The translations under genes and the position numbers were made by a program. Shown here in pieces: positions 31,784 to 42,007 of a DNA stretch of 64,000 bases; position 1 is the first letter of the stretch; the number at the start of each line of letters is the position of its first letter. The stretch is from NCBI GenBank assembly GCA_011800155.1, contig CM022374.1, positions 434,001 to 498,000 on the forward strand. The letters are read 5' to 3'. Below the pieces are notes generated by a model. That model saw nothing but the letters and a program-made list of their open reading frames with translations, was not told the origin of the DNA and did not search any database. The stretch is from Flammulina velutipes (Eukaryota; Basidiomycota; Agaricomycetes; Agaricales; Physalacriaceae).

Positions 31784-33651
31784 ATGGCCACTCCAACTAC
31801 CCTTGGCGCTCTAGTCAATCTTCTTGCTACCAACGTTGCAGACCTTGAAGCGGCATATACAAAGGCGGGACAGCCTGTCCCTTCTCTGGACGAGGTCTTC
31901 CGCCCATCGCCTCTTGACAAAGATCCTACTATCATGGGATACAGGAAAGTCATTGGAGCAGCCGCTGATCAGCTCTTCAACACGGTAAACTCGCCTTTCG
32001 AGAATCTTCTTGTCGCATGCTCCGGTCTTTACACGACGACGGTTCTTGGTATCGTTGAGGATGCCAATATCGTTGACATCCTTTTGGAGGCGGGTCCGAA
32101 GGTCAGTCGTTATTCCGCTTGAAGCATCCATTGTTGCTAACCGCCGGCTTTAGGGTCTACACGTCGATGATATCTCCGCTGCATCTGGACTGGACGCGAG
32201 CACCGTCGGTGAGGATATGTCATGAGGGGCGAACCAGTGTCTGAACACACCAACAGCTCGAACGATGCGTTTCCTTGCCACGAGGCACATCTTCAAGGAG
32301 TTGACGCCCGATGTCTTCACCAACAATCGAACGTCTTCCTCCATAAGCAAAGGGAAATCGCTACGGGAAATCAAGGCCGAGTAAATTCAATACCAGCAAA
32401 CACTGGACTGAACTTGGATCTAATGCAACCTTTTGCAGTCCACTGGCTCGATACGATAACGCACCTTTCGCGGGCTTTGTCTCTATCATGTAAGTATCAT
32501 CTATTTCATTTCGCTGATTTACGTGCGTTGAACTGACCATTGTTTCCCAGGAATGAAGAGGGCTTGACCACCGCACCTCTTCTGAACACTTGGTTGAAGA
32601 ACCCAGGCGATGCGGAAGCTCCCTTCAATTTGGGGATGAAGACACCTCTTAGCCTTTGGGAATGGCTTGGGCAGCCTGGTAATGAATGGCGGGCAAAGCG
32701 GTTTGCAGGTCTTATGGCTGGTGCAGCTGGTCAATTCCCGGATGACCTTGTCATCAATGGTGCGCCCGCCCCGCGCATGAGGAAACGTCGCTAATCGTAT
32801 TATAGCTGTAGACGGAGCATCGTTGAAGGAAGAATCACTCTTGGTGGACGTTGGGGGAGGAGTTGGTTCCGCCACCTTCTTGTTGTACAAAGCATACCCT
32901 CATCTCAAGTACATCATCCAGGATCTTTCTGCCCAGAAAGAGGCCGCAGAGGAGGTTTGTTTTTCCTGGCATCCCATCGCTTTCGTGTTTGCTAATATTT
33001 CTGGCTAGTACTGGCAATCTAAAGCCCCAGAAGCTTTCAAGAGTAGACAAGTACAATTCCAAAGTACGCATTCCAACATTTTCCAGTCACATTTCGCTGA
33101 TCATATCCTTAGCCCATAACTTTTTCGACGAGCAGCCTGTGAAGAATGCTGATATTTACTTTATGCGTGTAGTCCTACACGACTGGCCCGACCACAAAGT
33201 CAAGATCATCATGAACAAGATTCACGCTGCAGCTGGACCTTCGTCCAAGTTTATCGTCCTCGACTCGCTGGCGGCTTATACCTGCGAGGACCCAACCCGT
33301 CCCGCTCTTGGGCCGAAGGCACCTGCGCCTCTTTTGGCGAATTATGGTGCTTCCGGTGCCGGGTACGCGACGATGGGTGATATTCATGTGAGTCGCTGCC
33401 CTTTCATACAGCGTAAAGGACACTGATACGACAGTGGTAAATAAGATGTTGAGTATGTTCAACGGGAAGGAACGTACCGAAGCGGACATGAGGAAGCTTG
33501 CAGATGAGACTGGATGGAAGGTAGAAGAGGTTAAACCTGGAAAGCTGTTCACGTACGTACTTATCCCAGTGTGAGTTGGTTATATCGGACTTGCCAGGAG
33601 CACTTTCTTCAACAGATTGTTGCGAAGCAAATGGCAGAAGCTTACCTATAG
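31784..33651 (+). CDS. fungal O-methyltransferase (family 2)
   Basis: About ten exons. Clear ones are 31784-32101, 32154-32208, 32257-32380, 32439-32489 and 32551-32759; the rest follow to a TAG at 33649. SAM-dependent O-methyltransferase. The N-terminal dimerisation helices (MATPTTLGALVNLLATNVAD) and winged-helix part (GLHVDDISAASGLDASTV; RTMRFLATRHIFKE) precede the SAM-binding loop 'LLVDVGGGVGSATFLL'. The catalytic region has 'DIYFMRVVLHDWPDHKVKII' with the usual His, and 'FIVLDSL'. Such enzymes methylate phenolic hydroxyls, often in secondary metabolism. Two acceptors 6 nt apart (exon start 32806 or 32812) both keep frame. The last two junctions are the least certain. No biosynthetic gene cluster is visible around it. 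Confidence 0.85.
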
Positions 33652-33875
33652 GTTTTGTTTATTATCAGTAGCTTGAAGGATGGGACCGAAATCCTTATGA
33701 AACATGTGCATTGATAATACGCTAAGCACAAATATCCGGCGGCGCTGACACGGTATAGAGCGACGACGCAGCAGCGGCAGGCGATGATCCATAGCGCGCC
33801 CAACTTGCTCGAACCGACAACGCTCGAGCCGAAGAAACCAATCCCCGCACTTGTCTGATTCCAACGTTGAGGACA

Positions 33876-34500
33876 TCAGAGAATGGCATGCGAAACGGAC
33901 ACTGTATCCAAAATCGGCATTATGTTTGTGATAATGTACACAGCATAGACGAGGGCAGTCATGAATTCGACAACGCATGCGAGCTGAGGGATGTTGAGAG
34001 GGATGAGGAACACAACGAGGCCTATCAGGAAAACACCGAGTGCGATATGGAGAATAATGGGGAGGATGGAGATGATGGTCAGGACGTGCCACTTCCGTAG
34101 GCCATTGAATCGATACTGGCGGATGAGGCTACGATCGTGAGGCGTTCCAGAGGTCATTGACATGTACTGGTAGAGCCATTGCTTGACGAGCACTGCCATC
34201 AAGGCGGTACCGAGGCTAAGCGCGAGGCTGGTAAACCAGAGCGCGTTGACCCAAATGTCAAAGCCAGACGGTCCAAAGGTCAAGTCGCTGCTGGGGATGT
34301 CGTCGGTGGAGGTGCCATTGATCTGGGCGCGCTGCAGTGTAGATATCTCGAGCAACAACGAGGTAGAAGCGGCCGCGAAATTATTGAGGAGGGCCTGGCT
34401 TCAGTGACCATATCATTGTCAAAGACCTCGCATTCGTCCATGAAAACACGCCAGACGCGCGCCGTGGGTTCCAGTTCCTCGTAGATAGGATCCTCGTCGT
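33876..34500 (-). pseudogene. DUF6535 membrane protein, broken
   Basis: The minus strand encodes the opening of an Agaricomycete DUF6535 protein (YEELEPTARVWRVFMDECEV) and, from about 34390, its later part: 'SLLLEISTLQRAQING', 'DIWVNALWFTSLALSLG', 'VLVKQWLYQYMSMTSG', 'RKWHVLTIISILPIILHIAL'. The first transmembrane segment expected between these two blocks is absent, and the second block is out of frame with the first. The frame ends soon after 'VSVSHAIL'. These proteins are multi-pass membrane proteins of unknown role, often found in large, fast-changing families. Confidence 0.65.
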
Positions 34501-34742
34501 ACTTTTTTTCGAAGTCACAGTGACCTATTTGCCTGTTAACGCATATGACGGGAAGATTAAAGACGTCGGCTCACCAACATATTTTCTATGCTCTGGGGCA
34601 GTCAAGCCAAACCGTTTTCTGGGGATCCTTCGGCGCGACGGTCTTGATCTTCGAGGAGACGGAGAACGAGAGTAACTACGGCCGGGCGAATGTTGAGAAA
34701 TATCGTCGCGATGACTGGCAGATGTTGGATGAATTTACGACT

Positions 34743-34947
34743 AGAGTTTTGCGATTGCCCTTGCTTTGGTGAGCTGGAACGCTCAGAAGATGGCATGGTG
34801 CAGGTCGTGCTGTTGAAGGTACGGAACACGGCGAGGCTTGATAGAATTTTGCGATTGCCCTTGCTTTGGTGAGCTGGAACGCTCAGAAGATGGCATGGTG
34901 CAGGTCGTGCTGTTGAAGGTACGGAACACGGCGAGGCTTGATAGAAA
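34743..34947 (+). repeat. 100-bp tandem duplication
   Basis: Two adjacent copies with a period of exactly 100 bp: 'ttttgcgattgcccttgctt' starts at 34748 and again at 34848, and both copies end 'gaggcttgatagaa'. The copies are almost identical, so the duplication is recent. It lies in the duplicated upstream block of the F-box genes; the related block near 30500 has only one copy. Confidence 0.9.
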
Positions 34948-35259
34948 AACTTATATGATTTCTATCAACACAATTTTATACATATCTATTCCATGGTCAG
35001 TTCACTTCACACCGGGGACATAAGCACTCACTCAATATTGGAGATACAGCCAACTGATAGCTACACCCGTAAGTAATGCTCAATGGGCTTGATGCTAGGT
35101 TCACGAGCAAAAACAGTGGTGGTGGTACGAAGTCAAGCTTCAAGTCCCAATTGTACGCCCCTATCTTGCCTCTTACCATCACTTACATAGCGCTTTCGCT
35201 TCTTGGCTCTTCTCCGTCTACTCAAATGACTGGTACGTTGCATAAATAGCTCTAAGCTT

Positions 35260-36921
35260 ATGGAGGCTAAGCTCTTTACAGATCCGACTTGCTCTCGCTG
35301 CGGGCTGCGCCCGAAAGTTATTCGTCGCATAGAACAGCCGTCCCCGTACGCAATGTACCTCAATGGCATTCCTTTAGACCAGAATCCGGGTGGCACGCCT
35401 CAGATGCGAGCTGAAGTCAAGTCATTTGTTCGTGATTTGGAGAACGAGCTACTGGACTGCGACGCGGACATTGCTCGCATCGAGGGCCTGTTACGCCTAC
35501 TCAAACAAGAGCGCCAGGCCGCAGAGTCATTCATAACTCAGCATAAGTGCATCCTCAGCCGCGTCCATGCATTACCCCCCGAGATCACGCTCGAGATTTT
35601 CCGCTACTGCCTCAGGGATGGTTTTCCCCCACTCAATCGTCCGAACTACCTTTTGTGGCATCCCAGGCCAAGGGAACTCCCCATCCCATGGATTTTGTCA
35701 GCCGTGTGTCGTCGATGGAGGAACCTGATCCTCAAGGAATCGCCTTCATACTGGTCGTCTATCAATATAGCTGTAGAGGATCGGTCGGTTCTCGACCTGG
35801 CCCTGCAATTTTCTCAAGATGCTCCGCTACATTTCGACCTGTCCGATGTGTATTGGGCTCTTTGCCTCCCAGCCCTTATGGAGCATGCTACGCGCTGGCA
35901 AAGTGTTCATATTGCAGGAGGTAGAAAATACTTCGTCAGGTTAGACCCACTGGGCAAGCTACCCATCCTCAAAAAGTTGTGTATAACTCTAGAGGCATAC
36001 TGGCACGAACACGGGTATCGGTATGACGATGATGCCACAATCCTTGATATTACAGCTGCACTTTTGCCCTTCAGCGACTGCCCACGACTAGACGAACTCT
36101 TCATCTCCACAGGAGATCAAGAGAAACCAAGTGATTTGGAGATTTTGTCTCTTTCATTTCCATGGGCCAACCTATCCAAGCTCACAATGGTCCTCGGAGC
36201 TGGTTCAAATCAGGTCGTCCGCTCTCTGTTATCGGTTTGCGCCAACCTGCGCCAGTTAAATGTGTCTGGTACGGGTTCACACACTAGCAACACCATTCAT
36301 CCCGAATCTTTGTTGATACACACGAACATCACATCACTTACGCTCGAGAACCCATTGGATCTTATCCACCATACTGGATATTCCGCCCTCCATCATCTCT
36401 CCATTTCGAAGACTGCGCCGCGAGAAATTGTCTCATTTCTCTCCCAATATCACCATCGCGTCTCTCACTTTGAGCTCTCTGCGCATCGAGAGATAACACC
36501 AGAGGATTGGGATCCCGTGCTGCTTCTGCTCCCGGATGTCACTCACCTCACCGTCCATCTGGTTATGGCCTCCAGACCTCTATGGACCACTCTTTCCAAG
36601 TCCCTGGTGGCTTTGCTCCCTAATCTACGAAAACTCACCATAGATGTCGACTACCATCTACTGATATTCTGCGAACTCATGGACATCATTCCCCTCGTAG
36701 CGTCTCGTTGGTCTAATCGCACGTTACAAGTACTTGAGATCTTTTCCACACGAGCGAAGGATTGGATGTGGGCTGCCTCCTATATACCTGAGCTGCATCA
36801 GGTCGCAGAGTCCAATCTGCCAGGTGCGGTGAGCCGGATTATCGAAGAGTCGGACACGATCAAGGCGTTACGAGTCTTCAAGGAAGAAGGTCTCGAGGTT
36901 ATGATCAATGGCATACGTTAG
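35260..36921 (+). CDS. F-box protein with LRR-like repeats
   Basis: One exon, 553 residues. The opening holds a small Cys pair (CSRCGLRPK), then a conserved linker (SPYAMYLNGIPLDQNPGG) and a short coiled coil (ELLDCDADIARIEGLLRLLK). The F-box spans about residues 105-155: 'LPPEITLEIFRYCL' and 'PWILSAVCRRWRNLILKE'. The rest has degenerate leucine-rich repeats with recurring 'LP-x-L-x-x-L' and 'L-x-x-L-x-V' strands, typical of Agaricomycete F-box proteins. It would link substrates to an SCF ubiquitin ligase via Skp1. Its nearest relative is the inverted copy at 48675-50339, with which it shares most residues. Both remain open, so both may be functional. Confidence 0.85.
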   Translation: MEAKLFTDPTCSRCGLRPKVIRRIEQPSPYAMYLNGIPLDQNPGGTPQMRAEVKSFVRDLENELLDCDADIARIEGLLRLLKQERQAAESFITQHKCILSRVHALPPEITLEIFRYCLRDGFPPLNRPNYLLWHPRPRELPIPWILSAVCRRWRNLILKESPSYWSSINIAVEDRSVLDLALQFSQDAPLHFDLSDVYWALCLPALMEHATRWQSVHIAGGRKYFVRLDPLGKLPILKKLCITLEAYWHEHGYRYDDDATILDITAALLPFSDCPRLDELFISTGDQEKPSDLEILSLSFPWANLSKLTMVLGAGSNQVVRSLLSVCANLRQLNVSGTGSHTSNTIHPESLLIHTNITSLTLENPLDLIHHTGYSALHHLSISKTAPREIVSFLSQYHHRVSHFELSAHREITPEDWDPVLLLLPDVTHLTVHLVMASRPLWTTLSKSLVALLPNLRKLTIDVDYHLLIFCELMDIIPLVASRWSNRTLQVLEIFSTRAKDWMWAASYIPELHQVAESNLPGAVSRIIEESDTIKALRVFKEEGLEVMINGIR

Positions 36922-36924
36922 TCT

Positions 36925-37215
36925 AGTTTTCTTGCATTCTCCAACGTCCTTGTTCACATCTTCCAGCGTTGTCGGATAGATCCGCAGAACTGTATATGTG
37001 AACTCTGCTGGGGTGTAATGTTCGATTGGTATTAGACCTGACACATCCGTTGAGGTCGATAAAGACGAGAAACTGGTCTCCGCGCGAACCAAGGTTATCG
37101 GGACCATGTCCACAGTATAACGACGAGCTGCTAAGATTTGTACAAAGTAGTATTTCGCTAGGATGGCGCAAAGAATACAAGCTAATGGTACATTTGACAT
37201 GGAACTAAATCCCAC
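36925..37215 (-). pseudogene. APH kinase fragment (left arm)
   Basis: The minus strand reads 'ILAKYYFVQILAARRYTVDM', matching 'TLAKYYFVKIFHSHRSVDMD' of the complete APH-family gene at 46332-47281, then runs into unrelated sequence ending near the F-box stop. It contains neither the catalytic loop nor the metal-binding Asp. The matching fragment in the other arm is at 48405-48660, so the truncation predates the segmental duplication. Confidence 0.65.
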
Positions 37216-37246
37216 TACGTTGGTATATGAAAGTGTATGATCTGCG

Positions 37247-37623
37247 TCAGTCCTGTTTCTTTGAGAGCTTGACGCTGGATTCTCTCAAGCACTTCTTTAT
37301 CTCCGGATGCCCTTCAGTGGCATGTTTGATAAAATCGATGTTCCTCCCGCAGCACTTCCTGACAGACGGAGGTGGCGTAGAAGGGCGTCCGGGACCAAAG
37401 GCGGAGGAGTAGCTATAGGTATTATCTTCATATTCCGTCTCACAGGACGATTCAGAGTCAGAGGTATTCAAGCTGGTAGCCTGAGGGAAACGTCAATGAA
37501 AGGAGAGACAGGGAAGGCGATATCGCGTACCTGGGGTGCTTTACAGGTCTTGGGAGGACGAACGATACCGAAGATTTCGATGTCGTCGAAGTCGAGGGTA
37601 GTCTGCTTAGTTTGGGCTGCCAT
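37247..37623 (-). CDS. small conserved protein, copy 1
   Basis: Two exons (37531-37623 and 37247-37480), phase 0, give 108 residues. No known family. N-terminal 'DFDDIEIFGIVRPPKTCKAP', a Ser/Glu-rich middle (TSDSESSCETEYEDNTYSYS), a Pro-rich 'FGPGRPSTPPP' and a C-terminal 'RKCCGRNIDFIKHATEGHPE'. The double Cys with a following H-x4-H spacing could bind a metal. There is no signal peptide or membrane segment. The inverted copy (47920-48314) keeps the exon structure, and differences are mostly conservative substitutions or small in-frame indels, which suggests the protein is real and under selection. Confidence 0.7.
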
Positions 37624-37999
37624 TGAGATTGGGGTGTGGATGGGAAGAGATACTATGAAGAGAGCAGTGAGCTCGTCCGCCCTTTAAAGGACTGGAGGGC
37701 GCTAACGAACAAAGCGAAACCATTGATTGTTAAATCGATTGTAGCCATTGAATCCCATTGCCATTACAATTACTCAGCTCATTGAATACAAAGGTACCGG
37801 AGAATAAGGAAAATATAATTTATGTTGTGGGTGTATACAATGCAGAAGGGACCGGCCATTGATCAATGAATGCGAGATGCTTGATGCCGACGATGGTGGA
37901 GGCGTTTCGCAGACGGGAGGCGCTTTGCAGATGGGAGACGGCGCGGCTGGGAACGTTTCTGACGCCTGAGGTGATTATCAGTGGCTGTACATCAAGAGA
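37624..37999. other. intergenic
   Basis: About 375 bp upstream of the small gene, conserved in the other arm at 47550-47919, including 'cctccagtcctttaaagg' just before the gene. It presumably holds its promoter and the 3' flank of the AA14 gene. Confidence 0.5.
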
Positions 38000-39244
38000 C
38001 TAGAAATCTGCGTACCAGGAGGACGACGAGCGAAGACCTAAGCGGGACGTGAGGTTCAACACAGAGTCACTGTTGCCGTTGAGCACCGGGAGCCTTGCAA
38101 CGGGCGAAGGGTCGGGAAGAGAAGCATAAGAGTCTTCGAAGATATCGTCCTGAGCCCCGTCAAGGAAGTTGTACCGATCTCCGTATGTTGGTGGGGAAAA
38201 GGCGCCCTCAAACATCTATTCGGAAGAGGTCAGGACACCCGACTGACAAGGGTAAAGGGACTCACGTTATTCCGCTCGTTATTGAACCAGTAGAACGGCT
38301 GTTTCGCGCCAAACGTACAGTTAGCGGGAACCTCGAACTGCTTGTTCCTCTCAATGTCAGCCCCACAACGGCGCGGGATTTGAGGTTTCGCTAGAGGTAC
38401 ACTCGAAGTCGATTCCGTCACGTTGCATCGATAGCCGTTCATGTAATCTGAAAGGAATGTCAGGTTGCGGTCATCAAACAGTCAAGGAGGCTACTCACTC
38501 TCTTCTCCTCCGCTCTTTTCCTGAAAACGAAGTCCTCTCAGTTTCCGTCATCGATGAGATGTATGATTGGGCTTACCGAATGAATCCAAAAGAATGCACA
38601 GATGCACCCGCCCTCTGGACAAGGCGGCATCTTGGCGGGGACTTGGAACTCCGTGAAACGCGTCCATACACAGGTCTGATTGACACTGAAGATAGTAAAG
38701 TCCTCTGGCTTGACATCTCGGGCGTCATTTTTGTAGGCGATGGCCATTCCACAGCCAGCCAGGTCGTCAAAGCCGTTGGTGTGATATGCCGTAGTTGGGG
38801 ATTTAGGACAAACGTCGTTGAGGTTGTTAGGATCCCGAATGTCACCGCCTTCAGAAGAGGCAAAGAAAGAGGTAGCGCCCTTGTTGCACGCAATCTCCGC
38901 GGTTGCGGGTTTACCGGCGGGCAGCTCGAAGATATCGCCGTCGTTGGGAGGGTAGTCTAGATGGTTGTGGAACCACCACTTATTGAAGTCCATGTCACGG
39001 AGAGGGACGACAGGTCGATTATCGTAAGGAAACGTTTGTTCCGTGACGTTGAAGCCGCTGTGGCGTGTGAGATGTGGAATTAACAGAGAAGGCGTCAACG
39101 TACTACATGCTCTTATGCCAGAAGGCTGCAAAAAATGAGAAGGATGTAAAATCAACGGACGGAGAACCTACCTGAATGAGCTCTGACCTGCAGAGTTGAG
39201 GCCAAGGCCATGAACGTTACTGTAAGAATGTTTAGAGGAGACAT
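38000..39244 (-). CDS. AA14 lytic polysaccharide monooxygenase
   Basis: Six exons: 39172-39244, 39104-39125, 38577-39057, about 38500-38536, 38266-38447 and 38000-38215. A signal peptide ([22 protein letters not shown]) would be cleaved to expose the copper-binding N-terminal His of 'HSAFWHKSMYGFNV'. The body matches AA14: '[20 protein letters not shown]', a second His in '[15 protein letters not shown]', '[16 protein letters not shown]', '[17 protein letters not shown]', 'CAFFWIHS', '[10 protein letters not shown]', and paired Cys throughout. AA14 enzymes oxidatively cleave xylan coating cellulose fibres in wood-rotting basidiomycetes. The fourth exon's acceptor is uncertain: the best-looking 'ttttcag' breaks phase, whereas 'actgag' 16 nt upstream keeps it. 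The C-terminal about 35 residues lie outside the catalytic domain and are duplicated in the other arm. Confidence 0.9.
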
Positions 39245-39659
39245 CGGATTCGTTATGAATGTTCGTCAAGTGTCGTTAAAATTTGGAAAGCCACCGGGGC
39301 AGAGAAAGGCAAGAGAATGAAGATCATGTGCATTTGCCGCAAGATTTTATAGAGCTCTGCTATTGTTCTCCAAAAAATGGGCGTACAACGTTAGAACAAT
39401 GGCGCGGAAATTGCCGGAACCAATTATTTGTTGTTCGAAAAAGGGAAAGAAGCGGGCACGTGAATTTACGTGAACGGTAACGCTTACGTAATACATCATT
39501 TGATTTTGGCAACGGCAGCTTTGGCTTTCACTTTGACTTTGATGAACTTTCATGCTTGAAGGGACTGTAACTATCTTTTCCCGACGAAGGCGACGTCTTC
39601 AGGCATAAAAACAATGAACAAAATCCCTCTGTCGATAGACATCAAGCGAGCCGAGCCTC
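39245..39659. other. divergent promoter region
   Basis: About 415 bp between the divergent AA14 (minus) and coiled-coil (plus) genes. No gene is seen. It would contain both promoters. Confidence 0.45.
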
Positions 39660-41178
39660 ATGCCTACCAAGTGTGTCCATTTTTCGAAACAAACTGCATT
39701 TACTGATTCAGTTAGGAAAAAACCATCTACAGTGGATGGAACTCTGCTAGAATCATCTCGGAAAATGCTACAGTGTCCTAGTGCGTCCGCTAATCTTGCT
39801 CGTGTGCCTTCAACCTGACGAAGAGTGCAGTACGCCCGACCCAGATACAAATTATACTTTTGGAGTCCCGAATCCAACCACTATACGTGTCTTTCTCCCG
39901 TCACCCACGTCGCCAACGTCTTCTTCTATCTCTGATCAAGACGAGACTCGCAAACGACGGTACTCTCAAGCTGAAGAAGCTTTGGCCAACACTGCTCAGC
40001 ACGTACTGGCTGAACCTCCCGCTCGAATTTTACAGATACGCACCCTGAAACAGGCGGAAGCGGTTCTCAAAGCAAAAGCAGAGGAAGCGCGGGAACGAGC
40101 CGTCAAGATCAAGGTCTTGTTGACCGAGTCTAACAACGACCGCAGGGAGCGACAATCGCTGCAGCAGGAGAGATGGCGGGAAGAACGAAGGCTTGCGCGC
40201 GTGGAAGACGAAGCGAAAACTGTTTCACAGCAGCTCGCTGCACTGTCTAATTCCAAGTCTGCGGCTGTCATTCCCGAGCCAACACCTGCACCATCCGTTT
40301 CCCGCAAAGACGCCAACCTCATTCGCTTTCTTCAGTCATCCCATTCACGCCACACAGTCAAGCCAAAAGCAAACATTGTAATTAAAGATAAACGGATGGC
40401 ACGACGAGTCACTCTCAGTGAAGTGACTTCCATGCAGCTGCGCTCTCCTCCCGATACCCACATTCGTTCACATTCTCTCGACTTCCGGGCCAATAACCCT
40501 TTACCTTCTTTTCCCAAGACACCCGTTCCAACCTCACCCCCACGCATTCGCGAGCGAGCGTTTTCAGTCAGCCCTCTGGACGCTGTGGCCGAGAGTAGCT
40601 TTGAGGCTTCCACTCCCGATCTTTCGTTCACCACCGATACACATAATCCAGAGATGGAACCATCTACCCCGCAGAACGTGATGGTCGTACCGCACGACTC
40701 AGATGGGACGGTTCTCATCCATGCATCTCATGCCGTCAAGTTACGATCTACCGCTGAACTCATGGCCGAGTTGCCCCCCGTTACCCTTCCCGCCTACGCT
40801 CTCGACCTGTTAGACGATTTTGACGACCGGCGGCAGCCTAGGCTGACTCTGGACCGACTCCCGTCCAAAGCACCACGACCATCACAGGAGTGGGAGCTCC
40901 TTCCCATGCTGTCAGCACTATCTTCTCCCGATCTTCTTTCTACCCCGCCGGATTCACCTGTTGTACGGCGTTCATTGCAAGATGATTGGCAGTTGTCCCC
41001 GTCGAGGCGGGCGATACGGCGACCTATGTCACTCAGTTTCCTCAGGCCAGCACGGTTCTCCCTATCGGTTATACCAGAATCTTCCGGGCCGGCGTCCTCG
41101 CCAAAGAAGCAATCTTGTTCTTCCAAAAAGCAGCCCGTTTTGAGAGCCAGGGCAAGTCTGAGGAAGCTGTTTTCCTAG
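39660..41178 (+). CDS. coiled-coil, Ser/Pro-rich protein
   Basis: Two exons in phase (39660-39784 and 39831-41178), 490 residues. Not a family I can name. It opens MPTKCVHFSKQTAFTDSVRK; after the intron a basic heptad-rich coiled coil runs from about residue 75 to 170 (AEALLKAKAEEARERAVKIK-like; 'RRERQSLQQERWREERRLAR'). A long disordered part with many S-P/T-P sites follows, then acidic-hydrophobic patches (AELMAELPPVTLPAYALDLL) and a basic tail (SSKKQPVLRARASLRKLFS). The layout suits a cytoskeletal or signalling scaffold regulated by proline-directed kinases; that is inference. Confidence 0.6.
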
Positions 41179-42007
41179 TGCTTTTTGTTATGCTTCATGT
41201 TTTCTTAGAGCTACTTTCTTCTTGGACTTTTGGACCACTGCATTTTAGAATTGTACGTACTTACGCTTTTATTCCGTTACTTCAGCCATGTTCTGCTTCA
41301 GTCCCCTCGCTTATTTGTGTATCCTCTAGTGTATTACCTGCTAAACCTTCCGCGACGGACGTCGGACGAACCTTCGCTTTTGGTACCGAGAACGAAGTCA
41401 ACATCTGCTATCGCAACGCACAACGTAACCTGTGATAATGAACTGGGATTGAAAGATCAGAATCCGAATGCTGGACAAGTTCTAGACAGCATGACTGACT
41501 ATCGTTGGTTGGATGGCCGTCAAGGCTCAAGCACAGACCATAAGGACGACCTCAATCGGATAGGGTACCTTGCGACCGACTCGGATATTCAACGTCAGTC
41601 AACGTCATGCTTTGGTTTGATATGGCCTCTCATCGACCTGTATCCAACAGGATTGGCTTGGGGATCGGCAAGTAGGTTCTCATTGATCCATGGCAATCAC
41701 AGTGCATGACTAATCTTGTAGTAGGTAGTACACCGCAAGACCTTTTCTTATGAGTCGCGAAGCCCGTCGAAGGGCGCCGCTCAAGTTCCCGACTCGCCAA
41801 ATCACGTTCTATAATGAACGGAAGCTTTCTGTGATCAGGGTTTGCGCCCTTGCTATATTGTCGCGCATGGAGACACACGCCTGGCATCTGGCACTCGGGC
41901 GCCTGTGTTGACCTCGGATAATATGTTTGCGCCAGGAATGAGTATAACAGCGCACACGCTCTACGGGCAACTTATTCAACATTTCACTCAGCCAGTCTTT
42001 TCCAGCC
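41179..42007. other. intergenic
   Basis: About 830 bp without a supported gene. Overlapping short ORFs at 41230-41709 show no family resemblance. The right end is the promoter of the pectate lyase. Confidence 0.4.

Larger units (their letters stand above)
35130..38200 (+). repeat. inverted segmental duplication, left arm
   Basis: This arm matches 47390-50450 in inverted orientation. It carries, in order, the F-box leader and gene, an APH kinase fragment, the small unknown gene, a conserved 300-bp spacer, and the 3' end of the AA14 gene. The spacer upstream of the small gene is highly similar between arms over long runs (for example around 37690-37860 versus 47690-47870). Borders are approximate. 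Confidence 0.85.

Noticed and set aside
33646..34092. 148-codon minus ORF near the DUF6535 remnant
   Set aside because: Different frame from the DUF6535 homology; Arg/Pro/His-rich shadow translation.
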